A stretch of DNA of 64,000 nt from CBDIDH01 sp965277595 (GCA_965277595.1 CBDIDH010000001.1:2108001-2172000); one strand, 5' to 3'. Positions 7,935 to 17,841 are shown, numbered from the stretch's first letter. Program-made: numbers and translations. The notes: generated from the letters alone by a model not told the origin.

Positions 7935-8410
7935 TGGCTAACAAAGAGATCAGCCCCGCTGTCCGAGATTTCCTGAAGGCTAGAGCGACGGGTGAATACC
8001 CAGACGGCGAGATACCCTTGCCAGCCAAAATGCTTGAGGACCGCGAGGAGTGGCGGGAATACGTCTTGTCCAGAAACACTGATTCGCCGAAGGAAACGAG
8101 TATCGCGGCAAGCGAACGGAAAGCATTCGAGTTAAGCGCTAACTCCGCAAATCGGCAGCATGGGCAGACGTTTATGGTTCGCCATCAGTTATTGGTTATT
8201 GTGTCATGTGCAATTGGAGGCATCGTCGGCGGCGCTGTACTCGTTGCGATTGCTACTAACGGTATTGTAATTGGTAGTGTAATTATACTGTGCTTACCAG
8301 TGGGCATGTGGATCGGAACACGGATTTGGAAGTTTGTAAGGAGTATGGTACGTCGGTTGAAGTTATTCAAAAAATCCGAACGATCATCGACGAAGGTGGA
8401 TATCGACTAA
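7934..8410 (+). CDS. Membrane protein with ARATGEYPDGE N-terminal domain
   Basis: 158 residues from ATG 7934, overlapping the previous stop; an in-frame TTG at 7919 is a weaker option. Residues about 5-40 match the domain of the 99-aa protein at 6771-7070. Two hydrophobic spans follow (LLVIVSCAIGGIVGGAVLVA and IVIGSVIILCLPVGMWIG), then a basic tail. It is therefore a two-pass membrane protein with a soluble head. Function unknown. Confidence 0.7.
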   Translation: MANKEISPAVRDFLKARATGEYPDGEIPLPAKMLEDREEWREYVLSRNTDSPKETSIAASERKAFELSANSANRQHGQTFMVRHQLLVIVSCAIGGIVGGAVLVAIATNGIVIGSVIILCLPVGMWIGTRIWKFVRSMVRRLKLFKKSERSSTKVDID

Positions 8411-8437
8411 CCGAGACTTCAAATTATTAAACCCTTG

Positions 8438-8485
8438 CCCGCCGTCGCCGTGAGCAGGTCAGGGTTTGCGGTAGGCGACGGCGGG
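8438..8485. repeat. Perfect 12-bp inverted repeat with 24-base loop
   Basis: Arms 8438-8449 and 8474-8485 pair perfectly (cccgccgtcgcc with ggcgacggcggg). It follows the membrane-protein gene and has no T-run. It could be a terminator-like or protein-binding structure. Confidence 0.5.
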
Positions 8486-8892
8486 CCAGCCGCAAGGCTA
8501 CTTCTACTGCGATTGCAGGCACTGGCCGGTCAGCCCAGCCCGGTCATGCCACCGGCTTCCCCGCGCCGATCATCACACATCATTACATAATCGCATCTAT
8601 GGCCTTCTAAACGCGATTATTTGAATCCTTCCCGGCCGACGCTGAAGTTGGTCACGGGTTGCGAAAACGGCGGCCGGTTGAGTGTGCGGGCTGGCACACA
8701 ACTGCCGGTTTAAAATCAGTTGCCAATTCAGCCGATGCGTATTATCACTGTCGAAACAGCGACAGGTCATCGCGTCTGGAATGGCATCGCGGCAACCGTA
8801 CCCACCCGCTCTACCGCTGGAGTTTCCTTCAGACTCCGCCCATCACGCGACGCCGCCGCCGTCCGAAAATACGCAATCGGGAGCGAGCCTTC
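8486..8892. other. Intergenic stretch without a supported gene
   Basis: About 400 bases between the hairpin and the 105-aa gene. Open frames here read as arginine/serine-rich shadow translations and none has a ribosome site. I see no clear promoter. Confidence 0.4.
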
Positions 8893-9210
8893 ATGCAGTA
8901 CAAGACGATCGTGCTGGAACTGCTTCAGGATCATCCGGCGCTGTACGAGCAACTTCGCAGCAGCAAGCGGCTTCTGCCGACGATGGACGCTTACGCGCTC
9001 GACCTGAAAGCCTGCCACGAGGAATGGCTGCACCGGCTGTCCCGGACTCGGCCGGACAGCGATTCGAGGCAGATCGCGAGCGAAGCGCTGGAACTGGCGA
9101 TCCAGGGCCTACAGGACCGTTTGCCCTGCGAATCGCCGAAGGACGAGGCGGAGCCTGTTTCTCTCGACGCGGCGATGAACTATCTCCGTCGTCTTACGCC
9201 TCCCGTGTAA
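8893..9210 (+). CDS. Small conserved protein upstream of methyltransferase-helicase
   Basis: 105 residues from ATG 8893 (MQYKTIVLELLQDHPALYEQ), with GGGAG about ten bases upstream; the longer open frame before it is arginine-rich and unlikely to be translated. The protein is helical and charged. Similar small proteins with this MQYKTIVLELLQ start are, to my knowledge, found on conjugative plasmids and ICEs just before the large methylase-helicase gene. It probably shares an operon with the gene at 9528. Confidence 0.75.
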   Translation: MQYKTIVLELLQDHPALYEQLRSSKRLLPTMDAYALDLKACHEEWLHRLSRTRPDSDSRQIASEALELAIQGLQDRLPCESPKDEAEPVSLDAAMNYLRRLTPPV

Positions 9211-9527
9211 GGGCGTCGCGCGGGCAGCCTCTACTGCCCATCTTCGGACAGCCGCCCGCCGCCCTGGTTTCTTCCGATAGCAGCTCATCAGCTTCACCCG
9301 CCACGCAGGGCCAGCCTTCCGCGACGCTACCGCCGCACCCGCCCGCTTCAACGGCAAAACCGGCTTTCACAACAGATGAATTCCAAAAGGGTGAACCTTC
9401 CGCTTTTGCCGTGGACGCGGGCACCGGCCGCACGATGCAGCCGGTGGGCGAAGGGCCCGGATTGGCGTCGGATGATCGCTCCGGCGAAAGGCCCCGGATG
9501 GCGGGGCCTCAACCAGGAGCCCGCATC

Positions 9528-12500
9528 ATGGACGAAACGACCGCACCGCAAACCATCGCCACCGGCGAGAAGGCCAAAGCCCGCGACATCGTCGCCGCCA
9601 TTCGCACCCTGCAATCGATCGAGCAGGAGCACCGCCCGGCAACTCAGCCAGAGCGCCAAACGCTCGCCCGCTTCGGCGGTTTCGGCGCGGTTGCCTTATC
9701 GATCTTTCCCGATCCGGTCACGGGCCGCTACAAGGACGCCGGCTGGCAGCTGCTTGGCGACGAGCTGAAAGCCCTGCTGACGCCGGAGGAATACGATTCG
9801 GCCAAACGGACGACGTACAGCCAGTATTTCACCTCGCCGCTGGTCATGGACGCCATGCACGCTGCTCTGGCCCGGCTCGGCTTACCCGAAAGCGCGACGA
9901 TCCTCGAACCCGGCTGCGGCACTGGCAATTTCATGACGCAGGCCCAGCCGGGTCAGCATTACATCGGCGTCGAGCTGGATTCGGTTTCCGGGCGCATCGC
10001 CCGCGCACTGCATCCGCAAGCCGACATCCGGATCGAAGGCTTCCAGGATAGCCGCATCCCTCCCGTCGATGCCGTGATCGGCAATCCGCCGTTCGGCGAT
10101 GTCGATATCAAATATGCCGGCGAGAAGCGGCCGATCCACGATTTCTTTTTTGCCAAAAGCGTCGATTGCCTCAAGCCCGGCGGCATCCTGGCCCTGATTA
10201 CCAGCCGGTTTACCCTCGACAAGCTAAACGCCTCGACTCGCGAATATCTCGCTGACCGCGCCGATTTTCTCGGTGCGATCCGGCTTCCGTCCACCGCGTT
10301 CAAGGGGCAAGGCACCGATGTCGTCACCGACATTATCTTCCTGTGCAAACGTGCCCCCGGGCAGGAAGCCCGCCACGCCGACCCGGAATGGCTGCAAACC
10401 TCGCAGCTCGGCATCGCCGGCCTGGACGTTTCGATCAACCGCTATTTCCAGAACCACCCGGAAATGGCGCTCGGCGACTGGAGCCGCAAGGACACGCTGC
10501 ATGCCACCGGCATCAGCCTGATCGCCAACGGTGATCTGGCAAGCCAGCTCAAGGATGCCATCGCCCGCCTGCCCAAAGGACAGGTGGTTCAAAGCGAAGC
10601 CGAACAGGCGAACCCGCCGCCCGCGATCGCGGCACCGGCCTTTGTTCCGCCGCCGCCTGAGCGGCACATCAACGAAGGCAGCTTCTTCGTCGCCGCCGAC
10701 CGCACCATCCACCAGGTCGAAGACGGAAGTGGCGCGCCGGTTGTCTATGGCGGCACGGCGCTGAAAGCCGACGGCGCTAAAACCGGCAAAAGGCTCGCCG
10801 GGCTGATCGGTTTGCGTGATCTCGCCCGCCGCGTGCTCCAGTCCCAAAACGAAGGCTGGCCGGAAACGCACCGGCTGGCGGCCCGCCGCGAATTGAACCG
10901 GGCTTACGACCTGTTCGCCGCCGCCTACGGGCCGATCAACAAGACGAATTTCAGCGAATCGGCGGACGGCACGGTGGTCCGCCGCATGCCCAACATCGTG
11001 AAATTCCGGGAAGACCCGGATGCCATGCTGGTGATGGCGCTCGAAGAGTATGACGAGGTGACCGGCAAGGCGCTCAAAGCCCCGATCCTGCTCAAAGATG
11101 TGGTGGGCAAGGCCCCGCCGGTCACGTCGGTTTCTTCCGCCGAGGAAGGGCTGCTGGTGTCGCTCGACCGCAAAGGCGGCATCGACCTGCCGTTTATCAG
11201 CCGGCTGTACGGCAAGAGCGAGGAGGTGGTGATCGCTGAGCTGGACGACCTGATCTACCGCGATCCCGAATCGAAAGCCTGGCAGACCGCCGACGATTAC
11301 CTGTCCGGCAATGTTCGCAGCAAGCTCGCCACCGCCCTTACCGCCGGCCCGGAACACGCCCGAAACGCCGAGGCGCTGGCCGCCGTGCAGCCCGTAGACG
11401 TGCTGCCGGGCGACATCGATGCCGGGCTTGGCGCGCCGTGGATTCCGGCCTCCGACATCCAGGCGTTCGCCGCCGAGCTGTTTCGCGTGCAGCCATCCGA
11501 CGTGCCTATCGGCCATTTGAAGAAAGACGCGCTGTGGAGCTTCGATGCCGGGCACGCCGCCGAGGCGTCGGTTGCCGCCACCAGCGAATACGGCACGGCC
11601 AGGGCCAACGGCACCTGGCTGCTCGATCTGGCGCTGAACATGAAAACGCCGGTGATTTACGACGTCATTCAGGGCGTGAACGGCGAAGAGCGCGTGGTCA
11701 ATCAGGAACAGACGCTCGCCGCCCGCGAAAAGCAGAAGCTGATCAAAGAGCGGTTCAAGTCCTGGGTATTCGAGGCCCCGGAGCGCACCGACCGGCTGGT
11801 TCGCCTCTATAACGACACCTACAACAATCTGCGTCCGCGCCTGTTCGACGGCAGCCACCTGGAATTCCCCGGCATGAGCCAGGGCATCCAGCTCCGCCAG
11901 CACCAGAAGGACGCCGTCTGGCGCGGCATGAGCAGCGGCAACACGCTGCTCGCCCACGCCGTGGGTGCCGGCAAGACCTTCACCATGGCCGCCACCGGCA
12001 TGAAGCTGAAACAGGCCGGACTGGTGAAAAAGCCGATGTATGTGGTGCCCAACCACATGCTGGAGCAGTTCGCCCGCGAATTCATGCAGCTTTACCCGAA
12101 CGCCAAATTGCTGGTCGCCTCGAAAGACGATCTGGCGCGCGACCGCCGCAAGCTGCTGACCGCCAAAATCGCCGCCAGCGAATGGGACGGCATCATCGTC
12201 ACCCATTCGAGCTTCGAGCGGATCGGCATGTCGAAAGACTACCAGCAGCGTTTCCTGCGCGATCAGATCAAGGATTACGACCAGCTGCTGCGCGACCATG
12301 CCGGCAATTCGACGCCGCGCAACATCATCAAGACGATCGAAAAGCAGAAAGCCCGCCGCGCAGAGCGGCTGAAAGAGCTTTCCGCCGAGGAAAAGAAAGA
12401 CGACGGGCTGGTGTTCGACGAGCTGGGTGTCGATCATGTGTTCATTGACGAGGCCCATTACTTCAAAAATCTAGAAACGCCGACCAAGATGGAGCGCGTG

Positions 12501-14669
12501 GCCGGCATCCAGACCGGCGGCTCCGAGCGCGCTTTCGACCTTTACATGAAAGCCCGCTATCTCGGTGAGCGTCATCCCGGCCACGGCGTCACCTTCGCCA
12601 CCGGCACGCCGATTTCCAACACCATGGTCGAGCTGTACACGATGCAGCGCTTTCTCGACCCGGAGGGCTTGCAAAGCCGCGGCATCGAGCATTTCGACGG
12701 CTGGGCCGCCACCTTCGGCGAGGTGGTGGATTCGATGGAAATCTCGCCGGACGGTAAATCCCTGCGGCCGCGCAGCCGCTTCGCGAAATTCACCAACCTG
12801 CCCGAACTTCAGCAGATGTTCCGGGCCGTCGCCGACGTGCAGACGCCCGAAATGCTCGATCTGCCGCGCCCTGCGCTCGAAGGCGGCAAGCCGTTCATCG
12901 TCGCCTGCCCGATGTCGGACGAGCAGGCCAGCATTCAGCGGGAGCTGGTCGCCCGCTACGACCGGCTACGCTCCCAGAAAGTCGATCCCAGGGTCGATAA
13001 CGCGCTGGCGATCACCACCGATGGCCGAAAGCTGGCGCTCGACGCCAGGCTGCTATCGGCTACCGCTGCCGATTACCCGGACTCGAAGATCAACGCCCTG
13101 GCGGGCAATGTCGCCGCCGTGTGGCAGAAAACCGCCGCCAATCGCGGCACACAGATGATCTTCTGCGACATGGGCGTCAACCCCACGCCCTGGGGTTACT
13201 GCGTCTATGACGAGATCATCGGAAAGCTCACCGCACGCGGCATCCCGCGCGAGCAGATCGCCACCGTCGGCGACGCCGATTCGGACGCCAAGAAACAATC
13301 GCTGTTCGACCGGGTGCGTAGCGGCTCGGTGCGCGTGCTGATCGGCTCGACGGCCAAAATGGGCACCGGCACCAACGTCCAGAAGCGGCTGGCGGCGCTG
13401 CACCATCTCGACGCTCCCTGGAAACCGGCCGAAGTCGAGCAACGCGAAGGCCGTATCCTGCGGCAGGGCAACGGCAACAAGCAGGTCGCCATTTACCGCT
13501 ACGTCACCGAAGGATCGTTCGACGCTTATATGTGGCAGGCACTAGAAACCAAGGCACGCTTCATCAGCCAGGTGATGACCGGAGACAATGCCGCCCGCCG
13601 CGCCGAGGACATCGGCGGCCAGGAGCTGTCTTACGCCGAAGTGAAAGCGATCGCCTCGGGCAACCCGGCGGTGCTGACGCTCGCCGATGCTGACGCCGAG
13701 CTGCAGCGTTTGGCGATTCTGAAGCGAAACCACAATGACGAGCAGTATCTGGCCGGTAAGGCCAAACGCGAGCTGCCCCCCACCATCGCCCGCCTGAAAG
13801 AACGGATCGCCAATCTAACGGCCGATCTGGCGACCGCCGAAGCCCATCAGCGCGATCCGCTGATCCTCGGCGGCCGGCGATGCCACGGCACCGATAGTCT
13901 GGACATATTTGGGGGTCGTCTCGATGCCCTGCCGGAAAAAGTCCGCGAAACCAAACGCTTTCCCCTCGGCCAGTATCGCGGGCTTGATTTCGGCGTGGTG
14001 CTGCATGCCGGCGGCAGCGCCGACGTCTACCTGGAAGGAGCCGCCAGCCGCCACGGGATGCTTTCCCGCGATCATCGCGGCCCGCGCGCCGTGTTCAACG
14101 CCCTCGACCGGCTGGCCGGCAGCTACCCCGGCCAGTTAGAGAGCGCCCGCCAGGAGCTGGCGATCGCCGAAGGCCAGCTACGCGATCACGAGGCGCGCAT
14201 CGGCAAGCCGTTCCCGCATGACGCCTATCTTACTGAGCTGACTGACTTGCGCGACCGATTGAAAACCGGTCTATCCCAGGCGACACCGGAGCCGGGCATG
14301 ATGCCCGTGCCCGAGCTGGCTGAGCGGATCAAATCCTTAAAGGCCGCCCACACCATCGACGCCGCTCCCGAGCGGACCGCTACACGCCGCGTGGTCGCCG
14401 AAACGCCGGTCACCGCCCGCATCCGCCGCCGGAGGGAGCCGGAACCTTTCACCCAGCCGGAAAACGAGACCGAGCCTGCGACACAGCAGGTCGAAACCTT
14501 AACGGCTCACACCGAAGCGCTCCCCCAAAACGAGGAGCCGACGCCGCAGGCGGAAATCCATCCCTTTCCACCGGCGATGCCTACCGCGCCCATCCGCCCG
14601 GAGCCTGCCTACCGGCAGCAGATCGTCCGCGGGCGGCGGCAGGATGGCCGCCAAATGAGCCTGTTCTGA
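9528..14669 (+). CDS. N6-adenine methyltransferase fused to SNF2-type helicase
   Basis: 1713 residues from ATG 9528 with AGGAG eight bases upstream. The frame stays open upstream through 9211 with a serine/proline-rich sequence, so an upstream non-ATG start is possible. Methyltransferase motif I is EPGCGTGNF at about 127-135, and motif IV NPPFG at 186-190. The helicase part has Walker A VGAGKTF near 810, DEAH (VFIDEAHYF) near 972, TGTPISN near 1024 and motif VI QREGRILRQGN near 1304. The tail is Pro/Glu-rich and ends in MSLF. This two-domain family includes phage P1 DarB, which protects DNA from type I restriction. A role in shielding incoming element DNA is therefore likely but inferred. Confidence 0.88.
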   Translation: MDETTAPQTIATGEKAKARDIVAAIRTLQSIEQEHRPATQPERQTLARFGGFGAVALSIFPDPVTGRYKDAGWQLLGDELKALLTPEEYDSAKRTTYSQYFTSPLVMDAMHAALARLGLPESATILEPGCGTGNFMTQAQPGQHYIGVELDSVSGRIARALHPQADIRIEGFQDSRIPPVDAVIGNPPFGDVDIKYAGEKRPIHDFFFAKSVDCLKPGGILALITSRFTLDKLNASTREYLADRADFLGAIRLPSTAFKGQGTDVVTDIIFLCKRAPGQEARHADPEWLQTSQLGIAGLDVSINRYFQNHPEMALGDWSRKDTLHATGISLIANGDLASQLKDAIARLPKGQVVQSEAEQANPPPAIAAPAFVPPPPERHINEGSFFVAADRTIHQVEDGSGAPVVYGGTALKADGAKTGKRLAGLIGLRDLARRVLQSQNEGWPETHRLAARRELNRAYDLFAAAYGPINKTNFSESADGTVVRRMPNIVKFREDPDAMLVMALEEYDEVTGKALKAPILLKDVVGKAPPVTSVSSAEEGLLVSLDRKGGIDLPFISRLYGKSEEVVIAELDDLIYRDPESKAWQTADDYLSGNVRSKLATALTAGPEHARNAEALAAVQPVDVLPGDIDAGLGAPWIPASDIQAFAAELFRVQPSDVPIGHLKKDALWSFDAGHAAEASVAATSEYGTARANGTWLLDLALNMKTPVIYDVIQGVNGEERVVNQEQTLAAREKQKLIKERFKSWVFEAPERTDRLVRLYNDTYNNLRPRLFDGSHLEFPGMSQGIQLRQHQKDAVWRGMSSGNTLLAHAVGAGKTFTMAATGMKLKQAGLVKKPMYVVPNHMLEQFAREFMQLYPNAKLLVASKDDLARDRRKLLTAKIAASEWDGIIVTHSSFERIGMSKDYQQRFLRDQIKDYDQLLRDHAGNSTPRNIIKTIEKQKARRAERLKELSAEEKKDDGLVFDELGVDHVFIDEAHYFKNLETPTKMERVAGIQTGGSERAFDLYMKARYLGERHPGHGVTFATGTPISNTMVELYTMQRFLDPEGLQSRGIEHFDGWAATFGEVVDSMEISPDGKSLRPRSRFAKFTNLPELQQMFRAVADVQTPEMLDLPRPALEGGKPFIVACPMSDEQASIQRELVARYDRLRSQKVDPRVDNALAITTDGRKLALDARLLSATAADYPDSKINALAGNVAAVWQKTAANRGTQMIFCDMGVNPTPWGYCVYDEIIGKLTARGIPREQIATVGDADSDAKKQSLFDRVRSGSVRVLIGSTAKMGTGTNVQKRLAALHHLDAPWKPAEVEQREGRILRQGNGNKQVAIYRYVTEGSFDAYMWQALETKARFISQVMTGDNAARRAEDIGGQELSYAEVKAIASGNPAVLTLADADAELQRLAILKRNHNDEQYLAGKAKRELPPTIARLKERIANLTADLATAEAHQRDPLILGGRRCHGTDSLDIFGGRLDALPEKVRETKRFPLGQYRGLDFGVVLHAGGSADVYLEGAASRHGMLSRDHRGPRAVFNALDRLAGSYPGQLESARQELAIAEGQLRDHEARIGKPFPHDAYLTELTDLRDRLKTGLSQATPEPGMMPVPELAERIKSLKAAHTIDAAPERTATRRVVAETPVTARIRRRREPEPFTQPENETEPATQQVETLTAHTEALPQNEEPTPQAEIHPFPPAMPTAPIRPEPAYRQQIVRGRRQDGRQMSLF

Positions 14670-14691
14670 CGTAGCCGAAAAGGGAAGCTGG

Positions 14692-14736
14692 GATCTAGAG
14701 GATATGGTTGACGCGGGCTGGATGGTACTCTAGATC
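14692..14736 (+). promoter_or_regulatory. Promoter and inverted-repeat operator of the AIPR gene
   Basis: TTGACG at 14708-14713 and TAGATC at 14731-14736 with 17-base spacing. The promoter is bracketed by GATCTAGA (14692-14699) and TCTAGATC (14729-14736), an inverted repeat that overlaps the -10 box and could bind a repressor. Confidence 0.5.
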
Positions 14737-14858
14737 GCATTCCTAACGGCTCCGGTCACCCATAAGCGATGACCAGGAGCGCACCTCTGCCTTCTCGAAC
14801 CGGATTTGTAAGAAGAAACCCGAGGCCGACGCTGAGAGTACGAGACGATGGAGTTTCG

Positions 14859-16637
14859 ATGAAAAACTTCGCGATAACTTTTGAAGATCTCAAGGCGGCA
14901 CTTCGAGAACTCGGAGAGCGCTTTTCTAACTTCCGTGAGGAGGAATTGTTCATAGTTTGGTTTCTTCGGGCTTATGTAACGGAGAGCGAAGAACGGGCTG
15001 CCGAGGCGATCATTGGGGGAGCCGGTGACAAGAGTCTTGACGCAATCCTGGTCGATGATTCATCACGTGCCGTGTTTCTTGTTCAAGGGAAAAACCGAAA
15101 AACACTGAATGGCAAACCCGAATCGCGTTCGGACATCGTGGCATTCGCCGACTTGTCGGCGCGCGTCCACGCCAAAGACGACGGAGAGTTTGAATCCTAT
15201 GTCGCTGACATGGACGCCGCTGTAGCCGAGCGGCTCCGGATAGCGCGCCGGAAGATTCAAAACGACAATTACAGGTCATGGCTGTACTTCGTCACCACAG
15301 GCAAAGTCGGGCCGGTCGTTCGTAAAGACGTACAGCAGCAAGTCCACCGGGTTGGTGATAGGACGAGGATCGAGGTGATCGACGGAAAGCGCGCAATGTT
15401 GCTTTTCCGAGATTACCTCGACGGAGTAGCGCCGCCGATCCCGACGCTCGATTTGGAAATGGAAACCGGTTCCGGTGTCACCGTAAACGGTGTTTCCCAG
15501 AGATACGATCAAAACACCCAGGTAGAATCGTGGGTTTTCTCAATGCGTGGTGACGCTGTGGCAGCGTTGTATGAGAAGGCGGGATTGCGCCTTTTCGCTC
15601 GCAACATTCGCGGCTTTATGGGGACGCATACTCCGGTCAATCAAGGCATGGCTGCTACGTTGAAGAGTGAGCCCGAACGGTTCTTCTACTACAATAATGG
15701 CATCACGATCCTTTGCGATGAAGCACAGCGGAAGAGTTCGCAAGGGCGGGACATCCTACAAGTCGGGAATCCGCAGGTCATAAATGGGCAGCAAACGACG
15801 CGTACGCTTGCGTTGTCGCCTCTGCAAGCGTCGAAAGCAAGTGTACTGGTTAAGGTCATTCGGGTGCCCAGAGATCCGGAGGGCGACGCCACTGCGTTTG
15901 AAGGATTAGTATCCCGCATCGTGGCTGGAACTAATTGGCAGAACGCCATCACGCCTTCCGATCTCATGTCGAACGATCGAAGGCAAATCGAACTGGAGAG
16001 GGCGCTTCGTAAAATCGGCTATCTCTATTTGCGCAAGCGTCAAACAAAGCAGGAGGCGCTAAAAGCCTCTGGGCGTGGACAGTATCACGTTGTCACCAAA
16101 GATGAAATCGCCCAAGCGGTCGCTGGATGTGAACTCGATCCCGCGATCATTCGCGCTGGAAAGGAGCAACTTTTCACAGAAGAGTACTATGCTCTGGTCT
16201 TTCCGAATTCCGATCCAAACTACTATCTTCCCCGCTACCGTTTGATGCGCGAAGTAACCAGGGTTGCGCGCGGTGTTCCCGAACGATCGTATGCCAAGTG
16301 GCTAGTGCTTAATTTCATGTGGTCCCAACTTTCGACACACATAAGGGGTCAGCAGAAAAGCCGAGCCTTCCGTGTCCTCTGCGAGAAACAATCGCCACAA
16401 CTTACCGACGGTCTTAGGAGATCGATCGAGGAAGTGTTCGTCGAGTCAATTAAATTCTATCGTGCAAATCGTGGTGAAGGCGATTCAGCGCTTGATATCT
16501 CCCAGTTCTTCAAAAATCGTAAAGGACATCACAAACGTTTTTCAGATCATTGGAACTCGGTTGCTGAGAATCGCAAACGGACATTCGAGAAGGGCCTTAC
16601 AAAGGTTCGTGAGGACATCTCACGCTTCGAAAACTGA
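14859..16637 (+). CDS. AIPR-family phage-resistance protein with nuclease-like N-terminus
   Basis: 592 residues from ATG 14859, chosen for GGAG six bases upstream. The core has the AIPR hallmarks: LFARNIRGF near 245, FFYYNNGITIL near 275 and NPQVINGQQTT near 305. AIPR proteins are associated with abortive infection and other phage resistance. The N-terminal part reads LDAILVDDSSRAVFLVQGK, with D61 and Q76-x-K78 spaced like a PD-(D/E)xK restriction nuclease core, so DNA or RNA cleavage is plausible. It stands alone behind its own promoter and operator, immediately after the methyltransferase-helicase. The AIPR call is strong; the nuclease reading is inference. Confidence 0.85.
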   Translation: MKNFAITFEDLKAALRELGERFSNFREEELFIVWFLRAYVTESEERAAEAIIGGAGDKSLDAILVDDSSRAVFLVQGKNRKTLNGKPESRSDIVAFADLSARVHAKDDGEFESYVADMDAAVAERLRIARRKIQNDNYRSWLYFVTTGKVGPVVRKDVQQQVHRVGDRTRIEVIDGKRAMLLFRDYLDGVAPPIPTLDLEMETGSGVTVNGVSQRYDQNTQVESWVFSMRGDAVAALYEKAGLRLFARNIRGFMGTHTPVNQGMAATLKSEPERFFYYNNGITILCDEAQRKSSQGRDILQVGNPQVINGQQTTRTLALSPLQASKASVLVKVIRVPRDPEGDATAFEGLVSRIVAGTNWQNAITPSDLMSNDRRQIELERALRKIGYLYLRKRQTKQEALKASGRGQYHVVTKDEIAQAVAGCELDPAIIRAGKEQLFTEEYYALVFPNSDPNYYLPRYRLMREVTRVARGVPERSYAKWLVLNFMWSQLSTHIRGQQKSRAFRVLCEKQSPQLTDGLRRSIEEVFVESIKFYRANRGEGDSALDISQFFKNRKGHHKRFSDHWNSVAENRKRTFEKGLTKVREDISRFEN

Positions 16638-16696
16638 AAATAGTCAGCTCCTATAGTTTTCATGAATCCTATCGGTAATCCTTCCGCAATCGCCGC

Positions 16697-17134
16697 TCAC
16701 TGAACGGCAGCGGAAGGCGTGAGCCAGGGATTGATGACCATCGCCCCCGCCTGCTCAAAATGCGGCCGGTTGCGTGTAGCGACGTGCAGTCCGTGGCGCA
16801 GGGCGGACGCGGCGATTAGCCCGTCGGGGGCCGGTATCGTCACGCCCTTTTTCTGGCCGACGGCGGTTATCTCCCCCCAGATCTCCGCCGTTTCCTGGTC
16901 CAGCGGCACAATCCGGTCTTCGAACCTTCCGGACAGGCCGATTCGCCACGCGTCAAGGTCACGTTTCCGTTTCCCATTGGAAAGCAGCGCAACGCCCTTG
17001 GCGATCTCGCCCAGCGTGATCACGCTCACGAACAGTATTTTATCCGGCAGGGGAGCAATGAACGCCTTCACCGCAGGCGATCCGGCCGGGTTGCGCAAGT
17101 CGGACAGGACGCAGGTGTCGAGCAGCAGCCTCAC
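16697..17134 (-). CDS. vapC: PIN-domain toxin, VapC/FitB type
   Basis: 145 residues. PIN acidic residues are visible: D6 in LLLDTCVLSD, E43 in LGEIAKG, D104 in PAPDGLIAAS, and the TRNRPHF end motif where family members usually have TRNxxDF. It is predicted to be an RNase toxin, with cleavage of tRNA or rRNA usual in the family. ATG 17134 overlaps the antitoxin stop as ATGA. It is held in check by the protein at 17131-17370. Confidence 0.9.
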   Translation of the reverse strand: MRLLLDTCVLSDLRNPAGSPAVKAFIAPLPDKILFVSVITLGEIAKGVALLSNGKRKRDLDAWRIGLSGRFEDRIVPLDQETAEIWGEITAVGQKKGVTIPAPDGLIAASALRHGLHVATRNRPHFEQAGAMVINPWLTPSAAVQ

Positions 17135-17370
17135 AGATCGACGTCGCGCATCGGGCTCGGGTCGCGGCTCAAATCAACGCCGTCGAAACTTGGGCCGCTC
17201 ATCAGGTATTCCTTGAAACCCTGCCCCTTGCCGCCCCGGCGCTCCCATTCCTCTTCCGTGACCACCATAAAGGAGTCCTTCCGCCGCCGCACGCGTTGTG
17301 GCCCCTGGCTCAACGCCAGGTTCAGCATTTCGCTAAAACGGTTTTTCGCATCTGCCAACTGCCATTCCAT
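17131..17370 (-). CDS. Phd/YefM-type antitoxin paired with PIN toxin
   Basis: 79 residues from ATG 17370, preceded by GAGGTG. It begins MEWQLADAKNRFSEMLNLAL, the usual Phd/YefM opening, and contains SFMVVTEEEWERR. The C-terminus is acidic, as expected for the toxin-wrapping region. It overlaps vapC by four bases and is probably autoregulated through the palindrome just upstream. Confidence 0.88.
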   Translation of the reverse strand: MEWQLADAKNRFSEMLNLALSQGPQRVRRRKDSFMVVTEEEWERRGGKGQGFKEYLMSGPSFDGVDLSRDPSPMRDVDL

Positions 17371-17380
17371 AGCACACCTC

Positions 17381-17402
17381 AATCTAGCTAGATTATCTAG
17401 CT
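17381..17402. promoter_or_regulatory. Perfect 14-bp palindromic operator of the Phd-VapC operon
   Basis: aatctagctagatt at 17381-17394 is a perfect palindrome ten bases above the antitoxin start. tctagct recurs at 17396-17402, 13 bases after the copy at 17383. This arrangement fits a dimer-binding autoregulatory site. Confidence 0.6.
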
Positions 17403-17841
17403 CATCTTACAGCAGCGTCGGTGCCAATGCAACATGTTTGCAATCGACGTCATCCCGACCGAGCTTTGAATCAGGGCTTAAACGCTCGATTCTCTACCAT
17501 ATTTCGCATGTAGGTCATCCAGAAAGTGCTTCCCTCCGGCCTGTCACCGGAATGATCGCTATGCCGGAGCCTGCCAGGCCGTTTTCCTCTGCGCCTTAGA
17601 ATCCAGCCCGGCCAAATCAGCCTTACTCGCGCAAACTACAGACGCCGCCGGGCCGGTCAAGCACCGGCTTTGCGTTGCGAAACACCCACGAGCCAGGGCG
17701 GCATGCCGCCGGGCTCGCCAGGCCGTTTCGTCCGCACCCGGAGCTGGACCGTCGCTCAAAAGCTCCCGTCTATGGCGTCTGATGGGTTGCTCCCGTAAGG
17801 CCCGATGGTCGGGCCGACAATTCAAGGAAAGGAAATCCACC
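17403..17841. other. Intergenic region with small hairpin, no gene seen
   Basis: About 440 bases between divergent units. A 7-bp hairpin with a TGG loop sits at 17799-17815, shortly before the ribosome site of the 90-aa gene. Open frames here are arginine/alanine-rich shadows. The promoter of the plus-strand operon is probably here but no convincing hexamers were found. Confidence 0.4.

Noticed and set aside
10224..12458. 744-codon minus-strand frame inside the methyltransferase-helicase
   Set aside because: Mirror frame of a high-GC gene; the plus-strand frame has all catalytic motifs.
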